This document shows positions 45,901-55,200 of a stretch of DNA of 64,000 bases, in pieces. Positions within the stretch are counted from its first letter, which is position 1. Each line of letters opens with the position of its first letter. The position numbers and the translations under genes were made by a program. Below the pieces are notes generated by a model. It was given only the letters and a program-made list of their open reading frames with translations, did no database searches and was not told the DNA's origin. The DNA comes from Pleodorina starrii (Eukaryota; Chlorophyta; Chlorophyceae; Chlamydomonadales; Volvocaceae), in the NCBI GenBank assembly GCA_030267565.1, contig BRXU01000001.1, positions 7,880,001 to 7,944,000 on the forward strand, written 5' to 3'.

Positions 45901-47944
45901 TTTTGCGGCGTGCTGTACGAGATGAATGCGCTCCCAATGGGGTGGCTCAACAGTCCGTATTGATTCACCAAGATCATGCGGAACGTTGTGCGCTTCTGGC
46001 GGGACCCCTTGGCGGCGGTGGGCAAGGGCCGGCGACATCTCTCGCCGCCTTTGCCACCGCACGAGTTTTTTCCCAAGGGACGAGGCGGGCGCCCGGCCCG
46101 CCTCGGTGCGCCCGCCTCGGTGCGCCTCGGTGCGCCCGGCCCGCCTCGGTGCGCCCGCCCGGCCCGCCTCGGTGCCCCGCCCGGCCCGCCTCGGTGCCCC
46201 GCCCGGCCCGCCTCGGTGCCCCGCCCGGCCCGCCTCGGTGCGCCCGGCCCGCCTCGGTGCGCCCGCCTCGGTGCGCCCGCCTCGGTGCGGGGAGACCTGC
46301 TCCTTCGAAGCAAGGCCTCTTCTGGCATCACAATTCTGTAACAGAATGGCAATGGCAGTGATCTGGAGCAAGAACTAATACAACAAATCCCCAGAGTAAA
46401 TAGTAATCTAGTACTATTTACTCTATATAATACTATGTAGTACTACATATTCCTATACGTCCTCGGGAAAATAGTATTTTTGCCAACCCTATTTCCAAGT
46501 CAGGGCGTCCGCGCGCCCGGAGCGAGGTCACTGGAGCGTACGGTGCATGCACTATGAAGTCAAACGCAATACGGTAAACACATTCGCACAGTACATGTTC
46601 TTTGCTTTTGGACAGATAGACTCTGTCCGCTGTCCACAAACGGTGGGCGAACGAGTACGGCAAGAAGGTTGCCGCCCGGTGTGCGAACGGACGGGGGCGC
46701 TTCGGCGCGCTAGGCTATTCGACATTCCGAGCGGGCTCAGAACCTCGGGCGGATGTGCGGATGGCGTAACAAGAACACGCCAACCACCTTCCAACACCTT
46801 CCAGACTATCGCCAGCGGTTACAGACGACCAACGATTGTAACTTTCCAACGATCATCCAATCATATGATCCAATCACATTGATATTTACACAATGTTTTT
46901 AAAAATGACAGGAATAGCCAGAAAAATCCCAAAGAAACACAACAGCACAAACCTCACCCGACGAACTCAACCATGCTCCCCAAATAGTAGGGGTATTCAT
47001 TTCTGTTTTTAATCTGGCGAAAGTCGGCGTACCGAGTAAGCGTCGGACCGACTGACTGACCGACCGACGTACTGACCTGGGGAGTAGGCTCGCCCCCCCA
47101 ACAGCACTCCGCGCCCCGGGCCCCACCAGGCAATGCAATCGCGCGTATCACATCTTATATTGGTTGCGTGCTCACTTACGTGAAAGGGTTCTTGCCGACG
47201 GCCGGGAAGTGCGTGGTGAACTGTTCGAAGGCCGTGTAGTTGAAAGTGATGCTCGGGGTGAGCGGGACGTCGATGTGGTACGTGGAAGGCAGACTGTTCG
47301 AGTGCTGCACGAAGCCGCTCGTGAGCTCAGCGCCCACCGCGATGGGGACGGTCTCAGAGGTATGGTCTTTGGACAGGATGACGTAGGTCTGCAGGTATTC
47401 CTTCGACCTCTGAGCGGCACAGCGGAACGGCGCACAGCGGAACGGCAGGACGCAGATGTGGGGCGTATCACCGTATCACCGTAGATTTGTCCACAAGCGC
47501 CGTTGAAGACATGTCGCAAGTCCTTGAAGAAACGCGTTAAAGGGCAAAACCTAAAACATGTGCGCGTCCCTATAGAACCCGTCACTGCAGAGCGTAGCGT
47601 GCGATCGCGGGGCAGCGATCTTCAGGTGAGCTGCCGCCGTCCTCTTTTCCGGAACCCAAACCGGCGTAACGCATTTCATGAGACGTACCTTCGGGTGGTA
47701 CACGCGGTCGCCGACCACTTTTACTGTCTTGGACTGCGCTCCTGCAGGTGGGGTAGAAACCATGGCGCAAGCGTCAAACATGGCGTGCGTCTTGGGCGAT
47801 GCACGGGCTGCTAAACATTGGGCTGGATGATCTCTATAAGGCATTCCTATGGATACCATGGATCATCGCACCATATGGAAGTAAGACAAGCAGCAGGAGC
47901 ACGGGCAGCAACGCCGCCAGCGGCGCCGGTAGGCACATTTTCAT
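36916..47944 (-). CDS. Predicted secreted TTHB210-like (DUF5602) protein, copy 1
   Basis: Ten exons on the minus strand join in phase to 331 residues: 47872-47944, 47689-47741, 47180-47409, 40242-40285, 39798-40006, 39406-39429, 38627-38671, 38289-38390, 37994-38094 and 36916-37030. Residues 1-25 form a signal peptide (MKMCLPAPLAALLPVLLLLV...). Then come EYLQTYVILSKDHTSETVPI, NGHPPFGVYDVPHYDLHFM, WGMGSHLFDF, PEFNPQRTFNFTQIYGQYDG and a cysteine-containing tail GCVATDGKYGGTYP. The GHxPPGVYDVPHYDxHF and GMGxHLxD motifs are, from memory, the marks of TTHB210-like proteins, whose function is unknown. All exon lengths and splice sites equal those of copy 2. The intron between 40285 and 47180 is expanded by the 6.1 kb element. 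Confidence 0.78.
37233..37532. repeat. GGATGTGGGTG minisatellite, copy 1 last intron
   Basis: Imperfect array of GGATGTGGGTGGGTAT and GGATGTGGATGTGGGT units in the last intron of the copy 1 gene. The related array in copy 2 is shorter. Confidence 0.9.
40395..40428. repeat. Left target duplication and terminal inverted repeat
   Basis: ATTTCCAAGT (40395-40404) followed by AGGGTTGGCCGGGATACTAT. The inner terminal region to about 40,600 is A/T-rich with AGTACTA palindromes. Confidence 0.85.
41002..43863 (+). CDS. LINE-type (non-LTR) reverse transcriptase ORF, 5' truncated
   Basis: Open from 41002 without an early ATG (first ATG at 41131), about 950 residues. The N-terminal part looks like the spacer after a LINE endonuclease (APWWTEECAVARTAM, then FSRLRTHYQRLIRNARDAYR, WKIVNATLG). 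The reverse transcriptase motifs follow in order: VCQVDFEKAFDRVPRQLLW (domain A), GVKQGCPLSPTLFGFF (domain B) and IHYADDLNLFAFS (catalytic YADD). A C-terminal CRVC-x8-H-x4-C knuckle is typical of LINE proteins. No endonuclease is recognisable upstream, so this copy probably lost its 5' end, although all visible catalytic residues are present and the frame has no stops. Codon use is less GC-rich than in the host genes. Confidence 0.88.
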   Translation, partial: LNIGIINQEDSNGVIFSQNGWVYGSPTQENLPPAPVLTRISAIMAELGGQINATQAIDLLGKELAQVLSRVFGRPRGRAQVRGQGDAPWWTEECAVARTAMLNHKARMRTEGTLHDPTARAEFSRLRTHYQRLIRNARDAYRTSEFESLLGSCQSNPRAFWKIVNATLGEDCPISEVGVWSEYFENLFNGNTNAGRDADVEAILSFINGVHGREGGGGWEDSAGARPSRVELAASLNSPFTVEEVGLVISSLSNNKSSGLDSVPAECYKYAKREVEGRFFNVLTPHVHRLFEHIRSTGDFPAQFEVSCLTPIHKKGDVHEKGNYRGLAVGGALAKCYAAILERRLSRWGELAQARSPFQGGFRAKIGTIHNLLLLRHLIDRHRTGPPSSTPLFVCQVDFEKAFDRVPRQLLWQRLRERGLHGAMLDALMAGYDRVVLRVKVNGKLGDPFEAMQGVKQGCPLSPTLFGFFVEGFADYVEAKDKLAPAAMCANECPVVDGLRVPLIHYADDLNLFAFSHRRLMCLLQALSEWCTAFGLTVHTRKCEVVYFHPSQNLRDLAYRLVKVGMRRIVGNTIRFEEMEWARRARYLGLHYGPEAPFEACTDELFGAGQRAVFALVNKLRRRGLFVPRVALKCFDVQICAILSYGVQVWGPSYILQVVERDRDPQGRYCYFEKALENRMVGLQRMYLKMLAGLRKIPDNKILFREFGQRPLHVHWASLIYRFWNKLVDAKGSVFHRVFREEIRLALQSDLSGHGWGALVLRGLRCLGQDHWPEPPPGLDLEGQVDFVASRSLNIGNLIWTLEQRFDEDWLNSRLFTPPREFVSDNHKPGVKMCRHTHWMGMPKHTAGYIPPKPYASLLRFRLGAWPIENNRPAGRQRSERTCRVCDSGTEDEYHVLMECSAYDDIRQGFSTLGVILGDYISPPMLAVTGADNQRGLAELVHNIWVRRSSMLV
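43864..44316 (+). other. Structured spacer between the two retroelement frames
   Basis: Non-coding but rich in perfect short hairpins. GTTGTTCAGC-AAGA-GCTGAACAAC is at 44154-44177, GCGGTCC pairs with GGACCGC (44090-44112), and CGCGCC-TTC-GGCGCG is at 44188-44202. It is probably the 3' region of the LINE joined to the leader of the gag-bearing element. Confidence 0.5.
44317..45399 (+). CDS. Gag-like protein of a DIRS-like retrotransposon
   Basis: 360 residues, ending 6 bp before the reverse transcriptase frame. It has a hydrophobic start (MQLLGLVLAVFAVSS), a Pro/Gln-rich segment, a helical central part (RFPFPSWLMARLPERQIDVS; LHNYQAFPEWQRLEQAQ) and a basic RGG tail (GRRGRGSGNGGRGFQQNR), which fits a nucleic-acid-binding capsid-type protein. 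The gag assignment rests on its position and this architecture; I see no zinc knuckle. The true start may be a later ATG (MIPQYGP). Confidence 0.55.
   Translation: MQLLGLVLAVFAVSSTASAMIPQYGPTTSPPPGFAQLFNGPRSQAGITPGVSPAHHTYGGGQLPLGGGAAPSQGVPLQQQHQVPPAPVADTTAMLLHLQQQIGTLTAHVANQGGADAAVLQSLRNLGNPRNQQSPPDARFPFPSWLMARLPERQIDVSNMVLHNYQAFPEWQRLEQAQRGHADRAGSLLYELGIMISLLAIADLMAAGVGVLLSAAPYALNANWAGATLGAFHTLNYDVGWMKAIISARINCLVEFSQRGRDGLVALHHRYFSSAERSLADEITRDFDEQFAVTKQRISLKAIAEKEFKNRNGNVGPFQNNTGGHGRRGRGSGNGGRGFQQNRAATAAAASGASGPRQSS
45406..46080 (+). pseudogene. DIRS-like reverse transcriptase, broken
   Basis: Opens at ATG 45406 with AFCVPKPGSGSWRLVVNLKR and MVKVDLADAFYHIPIRPADR, the first conserved reverse transcriptase blocks in DIRS/Ngaro style (LADAFYHIPI, YEMNALPMGW). 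An in-frame TGA at 45961-45963 interrupts it. The same frame then continues with FTKIMRNVVRFW until about 46,080, where a GC minisatellite replaces the rest. The catalytic xxDD block, RNase H, methylase-like domain and tyrosine recombinase are all absent, so it cannot be functional. Confidence 0.7.
46082..46300. repeat. GC-rich minisatellite ending the DIRS fragment
   Basis: About a dozen irregular copies of GCCCGGCCCGCCTCGGTG-type units, some shortened to GCCCGCCTCGGT. Confidence 0.9.
46467..46500. repeat. Right terminal inverted repeat and target duplication
   Basis: ATAGTATTTTTGCCAACCCT followed by ATTTCCAAGT (46491-46500). Just inside, AGTAAATAGTA and TACTATTTACT form a palindrome at 46395-46422. 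Confidence 0.85.
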
Positions 47945-48643
47945 AGTTGCGAAGTATATCTGCGCCTGCCTTGCCAAACGCAAGCGTATATTTTGCTCAC
48001 AAATTCTGAAATGCCGACTAAGTACAAATCCGAAAGTGCTTAAATCCTCAAGCTCGCCCGTACAACTGTATATGTTCGTCCCGACCGAGAATAGACAGTC
48101 GTTGTCGGTTCTTCCACCACACTGCATGGAGATTTATGTTAAAGAGAACTTGGTCTGTAAGTTTGCCAACTATAGATTCCTCAGTTTTCGCCCTCCATTC
48201 GTTAATGTATAACGCTGCATACCGGTATAGCCCATATTTCTTCCACGTTTTCTCCACCATACAGTTAAATGCGCTGTTAAGCCGTTATTAGGCGCGGTCT
48301 TGCACCAAATGAACTCAGCTTGGCTTCATTAGTGGTCATCGCTCAAAACCACATCACTGATGGTTCAGCTCCCTATGGTGGAAACACATCATTAAAAGCA
48401 AGTGTTACTGCACTGAGCGCTATGATGGCGTAACCAATTCGCGCCCTCGCGTCGTGTTAGTGCCTCTGGTAGGCATGAGCGCATTACCTCGGCATTGTCC
48501 GAGATGGCCAAGGACAGCTGCCAGGATGGAGTAATGCCTTGATTTACGTTTAGTGGAACTCATGATACTTTGGCAGAACGGGCCAAAACTTTTGAAAACT
48601 AGTGCCCAACAGGCAGGGCCCGACCGCTGTCCACTTCAACCCT
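47945..48643. other. Upstream flank of secreted-protein copy 1
   Basis: Should hold the promoter. It is less GC-rich than the surroundings and similar to 56919-57800 of unit 2. No gene seen. Confidence 0.5.
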
Positions 48644-48685
48644 GTGGTGGCGGCCAGCTTGCGAGGCGGCATGCATGGGCAGACG

Positions 48686-49315
48686 GAGGGGGTGGGGTGG
48701 GGTGGGGTATCAGCAGGAGCTGCAGGGGGTCATTGCGGTGGGCGCTGAACCGGCCAAAGTGGTGTGAGGTTAGGTTAGGTGGTGTGAGGTGGTGTGAGGT
48801 GGTGTGAGGTGAGGTGAGGTGAGGTGAGGTGAGGTGAGGTGAGGTGAGGTGAGGTGAGGTGAGGTGAGGTGAGGTGAGGTCAGGTGAGGTCAGGTCAGGT
48901 CAGGTCAGGTCAGGTCAGGTCAGGTCAGGTCAGGTCAGGTCAGGTCAGGTCAGGTCAGGTCAGGTCAGGTCAGGTCAGGTCAGGTCAGGTCAGGTCAGGT
49001 CAGGTCAGGTCAGGTCAGGTCAGGTCAGGTCAGGTGAGGTGAGGCGAGGCGAGGCGAGGCGAGGCGAGGTGAGGCGAGGCGAGGCGAGGCGAGGCGAGGC
49101 GAGGTCAGGTCAGGTCAGGTCAGGTCAGGTCAGGTCAGGTGAGGTGAGGTGAGGTGAGGTGAGGTGAGGTGAGGTGAGGTGGTGTGAGGTGAGGTGGTGT
49201 GAGGTGAGGTGAGGTGAGGTGAGGTGAGGTGAGGTGAGGTGAGGTGAGGTGAGGTGAGGTGAGGTGAGGTGAGGTGAGGTGAGGTGAGGTGAGGTGAGGT
49301 GAGGTGAGGTGAGGT
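48686..49315. repeat. Pentanucleotide satellite, unit 2
   Basis: A short GGGGT start, about 90 bp of unrelated or degenerate sequence, then GAGGT, CAGGT, GAGGC, CAGGT and GAGGT blocks. Each block is homogeneous, showing stepwise spread of single-base variants. Unit 1 has almost only GGGGT and GAGGT. Confidence 0.95.
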
Positions 49316-52275
49316 CGGCGTTGGCGACACTGACATTGTGGACTTGCGCACTGCGTTGCCGGGCTCGTGCTGCTCCTCGAATGTGACGAGAGTGAGAGCG
49401 CGAGTGTGTGAGTGCGGGTGCGTGTGTGCGCAAGCAAAGGACAAGCATATCGATTTTCGTTGATTTTGTGCACGCTGTTCTCAGCAACCTTCGCAACTGG
49501 CTGGCTGTCTGGCTGGCTGCCTGCCTGGCTAGTTGCCTGGCTGGCTTGCTGGCTGGCTGGCCCTCTGGGGTTGATGTGCTCAGTTGTTCATCGCTATAAC
49601 ATCAACACGTGCGTGTGTGCGTGCGGGGGAGCTTTGGTTCGTTGGCGGATGCATGTCGTACGGTACGGCACCAAAAAGTGCCCACACATCGCACAAATGG
49701 TGCCATACGTACGTGCGCATCCTAAAAGGACATTTGGAGACATCGGGACGTCTGCAGGGGCATGCGGAGGGCGAAGGGAGGGGGGCACTGCCGGTTCAGC
49801 CGGAAGGGCCCATCGATCGACGTGGATGGGTGCGGGCGACGGGCGTCCTCCTCAGCCCCCCCACATCCGGGCACCTGCACCTGCATGCGGCGGTGTGCAT
49901 GCGTGTATGTGTATGTGCATGTGCATGTGTGTGTATGCGTCTGCGAATGTGTGTGCGCGTGTGCAAACGTGGGTGTGAGCAACTGCATGGAGGGCGGCCG
50001 TTTGATTGAGAGGGCGGCCGATCGTGCGCGTGCGCCTGTGTATCTGTGAGTGCGCGCGCGTGTGTGTGTATCGGCGGGCATGTGGGCTGTTGCAGGAAAC
50101 GCATATTGTGAACGTAGTACGACACAGACGACGGGTGCCGGGGCTGTCGTATTGTTGGCAGGTTGGCGCAAATGAATAAGTGTTGTTGGGCGACGGATGG
50201 CACGACAACGACACCAATTTACATTAATCTATGATGTCATCCGAGTGTGTGATTGGATGCCATCGATCGAAATGGATGCTGAATGAGTCTTGTCTGACGT
50301 CGATTAATATCGGCGTTACGGATGGTGAGCGATCCGCGCGCGGTTCTCTGGAGCGCGGTTCCGGAGCGCTGTTTGCTATTGGCGATACTCGCGGCATCGC
50401 GTGCTATTTTTGTCTGGTCGCACTTCTTAGCGCTCTCCCTGCGTCGACCGCCGGTTCAGAAGACTGCCGGGCCGCTTCCGTTGTGGCCGGATAGGGCGCG
50501 CGGTATCTGCCCCCGGACATCGACCGTGATGGGGCTGATGTCATTAAGTAACTACAGATGTGAAACGGTTTGTTCAGTCCTTGCACCGCCGTGGTTTCGT
50601 AGGCTTTGTACGGCGATGTGAGCGTCGCCTTCGCTGTGGTGCTTGTGCTGCCTCAGAGAGAAACATCATGCGACAAACTCCTCAACAACGCGCTTGTAAA
50701 ACTTCCGCTCCATTCCCAACAACGACACTGTTCATTTTCAGACCGTTTGCGGCATTATTGCCGCTAGGTCTATTACATAAGACATACAGTACAGTCTATT
50801 ACGAAAGACATACAGACTGTACGTGTACTGTGGTGCTGGAAGCGTTTCCCTCTCTCCCTCTCTCCCAAGAGGGAGTGTGGATGGGCCATGTCACACCAGT
50901 CGAGAAATTGACCGTCATAGCAACAGCGCCGGCCAATCAGCTGCTGCTGGGCTGTTGGCTCCACTCTTTCAACGTCTGCTGGAACCCCTAAAACAAAACC
51001 GCACGGATTGAACAGTGCAACACCATAGCCACATCAGCAAAAAAGATTGGACAAGACCGTATAACCTCTTACGATAAAAGCACAGAGTGGACGGCGGTGC
51101 GGCGGTCTGGGGTTGTGGCGAAAAGGGCGACATGACATCAGAGCTCTGCATCCGTAACGACCTGTTGCATGGGCCGCATCTTGGTTGATTGGTAACGGCA
51201 GTTAGATCGTGACAACAACAACCAACAACGACAACGACAACTGCCGTAACAGTGTAAGGCCGGGTAATGCCATTAAATGACACAATCACTCCCGCCCTCC
51301 CCCCGGTCCCAGTCAACTTTCGTATCCTGGGCCGGGCAAAAAACACGTGTTCGCGACATCCTGACCATATCCCTACGCGCTCGTATACAAAATCACAATC
51401 GGTTGGCACGCCGAAGTAAGGGGACGGGCTCGCCGCGCCCTCATTCTGAGGGGTCGTACCAAAATCTCTGGCGGGCCGTTACGCTGCCATCACCACCAAA
51501 GCGTTGTGCGTTAGTTGCCAGGCGACACAATGTAAAACTCCACGCACCACTTAATCACTCAACGAGCTCGACGAGCGCTTCGATCCAGCGACAGTGCTTA
51601 GCCCATACCGTGTACTACATGTACGGCTTTCCCATACGAAAAGAAAGAAAACAAGCCTGGTCTAGGGCAGTACGGAATCACCATCCAGGGGCACTACAAA
51701 TGAACGAGTGCAAAGCAGATCTTGCCATCCATTTATGCCCGCCCGCCGTCAGCTGTTGTCGTGGCGGTAACCTCCAGGCAGCTGAAGGGATCAAATGAGA
51801 GGCAGCAGCAGAGAGCGCCGGGGAACACTCCCGAAGCCGTGTACCCCCAATGTGGTGTGTGTGTATGTGTGTGTATGTTGTGAGGCGACAAGCGCCGTAG
51901 AGACAGACAGCAGCAATAGTAGCAGCAGCAGTTGAAATGAGATCCGGAACCGAACCGGGCTGTGTGGGTGGCTGTGTGGGTGGGCGGGCGAGGGCGTGTG
52001 GCTGTGTGGGAGGGGCTCCCTCCCCCGGCTCCCAAATGAATTCATTCACGCAAGCCCACGGCCCAACCGGCACCACTCCGTGCCTCTCGCCAACGCAGCA
52101 GCCGCCGTTGGCTCCGCGAGCGGCCCACACAGGGGCCCGCCGTTAGAGCAGCCCGGCAAGGCAGGCAGCCAGGCAGGTGGGTGGGGTGGTCCTGGGGCCC
52201 TCGTTTCAGGGCGAACAGTAGGGCCTCCGTCAGGGCTCATGACGAGCGACGAGTCAGTCGTCCTTGAGCGCTTCT
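49316..52275. other. Gene-poor part of unit 2
   Basis: Counterpart of 32858-36915. It holds CTGGCTGG repeats (49.50-49.56 kb), (TG)n-type repeats (49.90-50.07 kb) and the 3' flank of the copy 2 gene. No recognisable gene. Confidence 0.55.
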
Positions 52276-55200
52276 TCACGCGGACCCAGGAGTGGGCGGC
52301 AGGGGGCAGAGGTCCTTGGGCAGCTGCGGCGCATCCTTCGGGTACGTGCCGCCGTACTTGCCGTCCGTGGCCACACATCCAACGGCCGCCCTGCAGTGCA
52401 CACGCATCCGGGGAGGCGGCAGCAGCAGCAGTAGCAGCAGCAGCAGTAGCAGCGATAGGCGGCAACAGCAGCTGGTGGAGGGGTGAGGCAGGGGGAGGGG
52501 GAGGTATCCGAGGCGAAGGGCGGCAGATAGGGCGGTTTGAACCAGTCGTCACCACCAGGGGCGTTTGGAAAGTGTGGAGAGGTAAGCGACCGCGCGACCG
52601 GGTGTTCCGTGTTGTTGTCCGGCTGATGTGGGCAGGTGGGTGGGTGTGGATGGGAGTGGGTGTGGGTGGGTGTGGATGGGGGTGGGTGTGGGTGGGTGTG
52701 GATGGGGCTGGGTGTGGATGGGGGTGGGTATGGATGTGGATGTAGATGTGGGTGGATGTGGGTGGATGTGGGTGTGGGTGGATGTGGATGTGGGTGTGGA
52801 TGTGGGTGGGAACATCGCAGCAGTCGGCAGTGCTGTACTCCCCTGGCTTTGCCTCGGACCCTGTTCGTTCGCCCGCCCCATCGTGATAGGTCATACCCTC
52901 CTCAAGACTTCAACCCCCTTGCTCCCTCGAACGAGGGCTGGACTGGGTTGGACTGGGTTGGGCTGGATTGGACACTTGGACTGGGTTGGACTGGCGGCAT
53001 GTCGTCTTTCGGGGTGTTCCGAATCGCAATCCTTCCCGCAAACACACACACCGCCTTGCCCCTAGATCGACTTCCCCACTGCCGCGCCCTCGTCCCCTCG
53101 TCCCCTTCCGCCTTCCCCAGGACGCTGAGGCCCCAGTGGGGCTGCGCACGGACGCTCCCAGCACAAAGCACGCGAAGCATGCAAAGGCCCTCGGGGCGCG
53201 AAGCTCCGGTTGGCGGCTCCGAAACCCAGAAGCACGACTGCACGAGCAAGAAGACAAACAAAGGCACTCACGGCGTGAAGTTCCGGTACTCTGCGACGAA
53301 GCTCCGGGCCTTCCTCTCCACACAGAGTTCACCCGGGATGTCCATGGGGACGGGCATGGCCTTGGGGTTATTCTGCAGAGGAGCGCGTGCAGCAGGGCCG
53401 GCGGGGGGTGGCGGACGGTGGGTGTACGGCAAGGTACGGCAGGGTACGGCATCACATTGCAGGCGGATGTGTACCGAAGCGACGGCGACGCGCCGCAGCG
53501 GGCAGCGCAGCGCACACACGCAAACACACGCAGGAGCAGCGAGGTCGTCCTGGGCATCCGTCCACATGTGCCGTACAAATACGTACGAATTTCGTACATC
53601 CGTACGTACGTTGAGCTTGATGCACTCCTTGTAGCCCCGGCTCCGTTTCATGGTGTCGACTGAGATCATAGCCTCAAAGAACGGGATCCAGCCGTTGTAC
53701 TGTCCGTAGATCTGTGTCGTAAAGCAGGTGGGGCATGCAGTGAACGCCATACACATTGACACGCGCGGGTCGGCTCCTATCCGTCTGTCTAGCCTGTACG
53801 GCTAGCGACCGGTGTGACAACCGGTCCCCCTTGTAATCTCCGCTTCCAATCCGTCCGTATGTTCTGCCAAGGCAACCTTTGCGACCGCAACAGCGCTTTC
53901 AGGATAACTTGCCAGATGCACCAAAACACAAACAAAACAAAACGCCAGATACACCAAAACAAGCAACAAATACGACACAGTGCAGTACCGGTATTCGCTG
54001 CAGCCACCAGACTCACTTGCGTGAAGTTGAAGGTGCGCTGCGGATTGAACTCGGGGGCAGACTGCGGTTGGGCGTTGGAAGTTGGAAGTTAGGAGGGGAT
54101 AAGGGGAAGAGAGAGAGAGAGAGGGGGGGGGCGGATCTGGTTTCGCTCTCCCTCTTGCTCACATCCTACAGTTTACCCTGGGGGAAGCCCCCCCGCAGAT
54201 ATGTACCCCCCAAGGGCGATGCGTCTCATCCCGACCTGCAACCCCCTCCCCCATCCCGGGCCCTCCAAACGCCATCACAAACGCGCATGTTGCCCCCCCC
54301 CCTAGGGTGGAGAGGCCAACAACTGAAGAAGCGGGGCCGTGTCCAGATCCTTCAGTGTTGGGTATCATGTCTTCATGTGTAAGCATTCTGGAAAGCATCT
54401 GCCGGCGGATGCCATCCGGTCAGTGCATCTCCGTGTTTAGGACCCCCCTGTGTCCTGATCAGGCAACGGCGTTGGGTGTGCTATCCCAACGCTGTTGCCT
54501 GATCAGGACACGCTACACGGCGCCAGCAGTATACGGCCAGGCACGCGTTAAACGCTCTTCCTTTCCCCCGGGTTGCGAGCGCAGGTCACCGGCCCCCCGG
54601 CGCCGATGCCCGCAGCCGTACTTACGAAATCGAATAGATGCGAGCCCATCTGCGGGGCCGGGGGGGAGGGAGGGTTGGAGGGAGGAGCGGAAGTGGGGGG
54701 GTTCAGAGTATGACAATCTGGAACGGGGCTGAAAAAGACGAGGATGGGAGCGAATGGGATGGTGGGGGAGGGAATGGGCCGGGATGAGTTGAGGTGCGCC
54801 GAGCTGCAAAGAGGACGGTGACGTGCACGGAGCACCTTCACACCGGAAAAAAAATACCCATTCAAGGTATCACCGTACTATTGCCGTACCGTCAACTTGC
54901 GGTTGGGTTGCCGTACCACCGTGCCTTCAAAAAACACTGATCGTCCAAACGGTCAGTAAAATTGCCGTAAAAAGATACATTGCCGTGTACTTACCCCCCA
55001 GACAAAATCCCCAACTTGAGTTATGGGTCCCGAGGTGCTCCCGGGGTAGCACGAGGCGGGAACTGGCTTGAAGGTGTTGTAAAAGGTTTGCTTGCTCAGT
55101 CCGTTGCAGGGTCCATGGCTGCTCTTGTTGAACTGCTCGCCCCACCAGTATTTGGGAGGGACCAACATAAAGTGCAGGTCATAGTGCGGTACGTCGTACA

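Larger units (their letters stand above)
40405..46490. mobile_element. 6,086-bp TIR element carrying retroelement sequences
   Basis: Left end AGGGTTGGC and right end GCCAACCCT are inverted repeats, with ATACTAT matching again after a 4-bp mismatch. ATTTCCAAGT is duplicated exactly at 40395-40404 and 46491-46500. The empty site in unit 2 (about 55,424) has one copy, ATTTCCCAAGT. The ends are A/T-rich with repeated TAGTACTATTTAC palindromes. A 10-bp duplication with short inverted repeats is in the range of Mutator-like elements, but no transposase is present, so it would be non-autonomous. The cargo is a LINE-type reverse transcriptase frame, a gag-like frame and a broken DIRS-like reverse transcriptase. 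Confidence 0.85.
32205..48643. repeat. Tandem duplication, unit 1
   Basis: The unit begins with TGGTGGCGGCCAGCTTGCGA and GGCGGCATGCATGGGCAGAC, repeated at about 48,645, and its right end (GTGCCCAACAGG...CCCGACCGCTGTC at about 48.6 kb) recurs at about 57.77 kb. It contains a pentanucleotide array, gene-poor sequence and secreted-protein copy 1. It is longer than unit 2 mainly because of insertions at 34623-35456 and 40405-46490. Confidence 0.88.
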
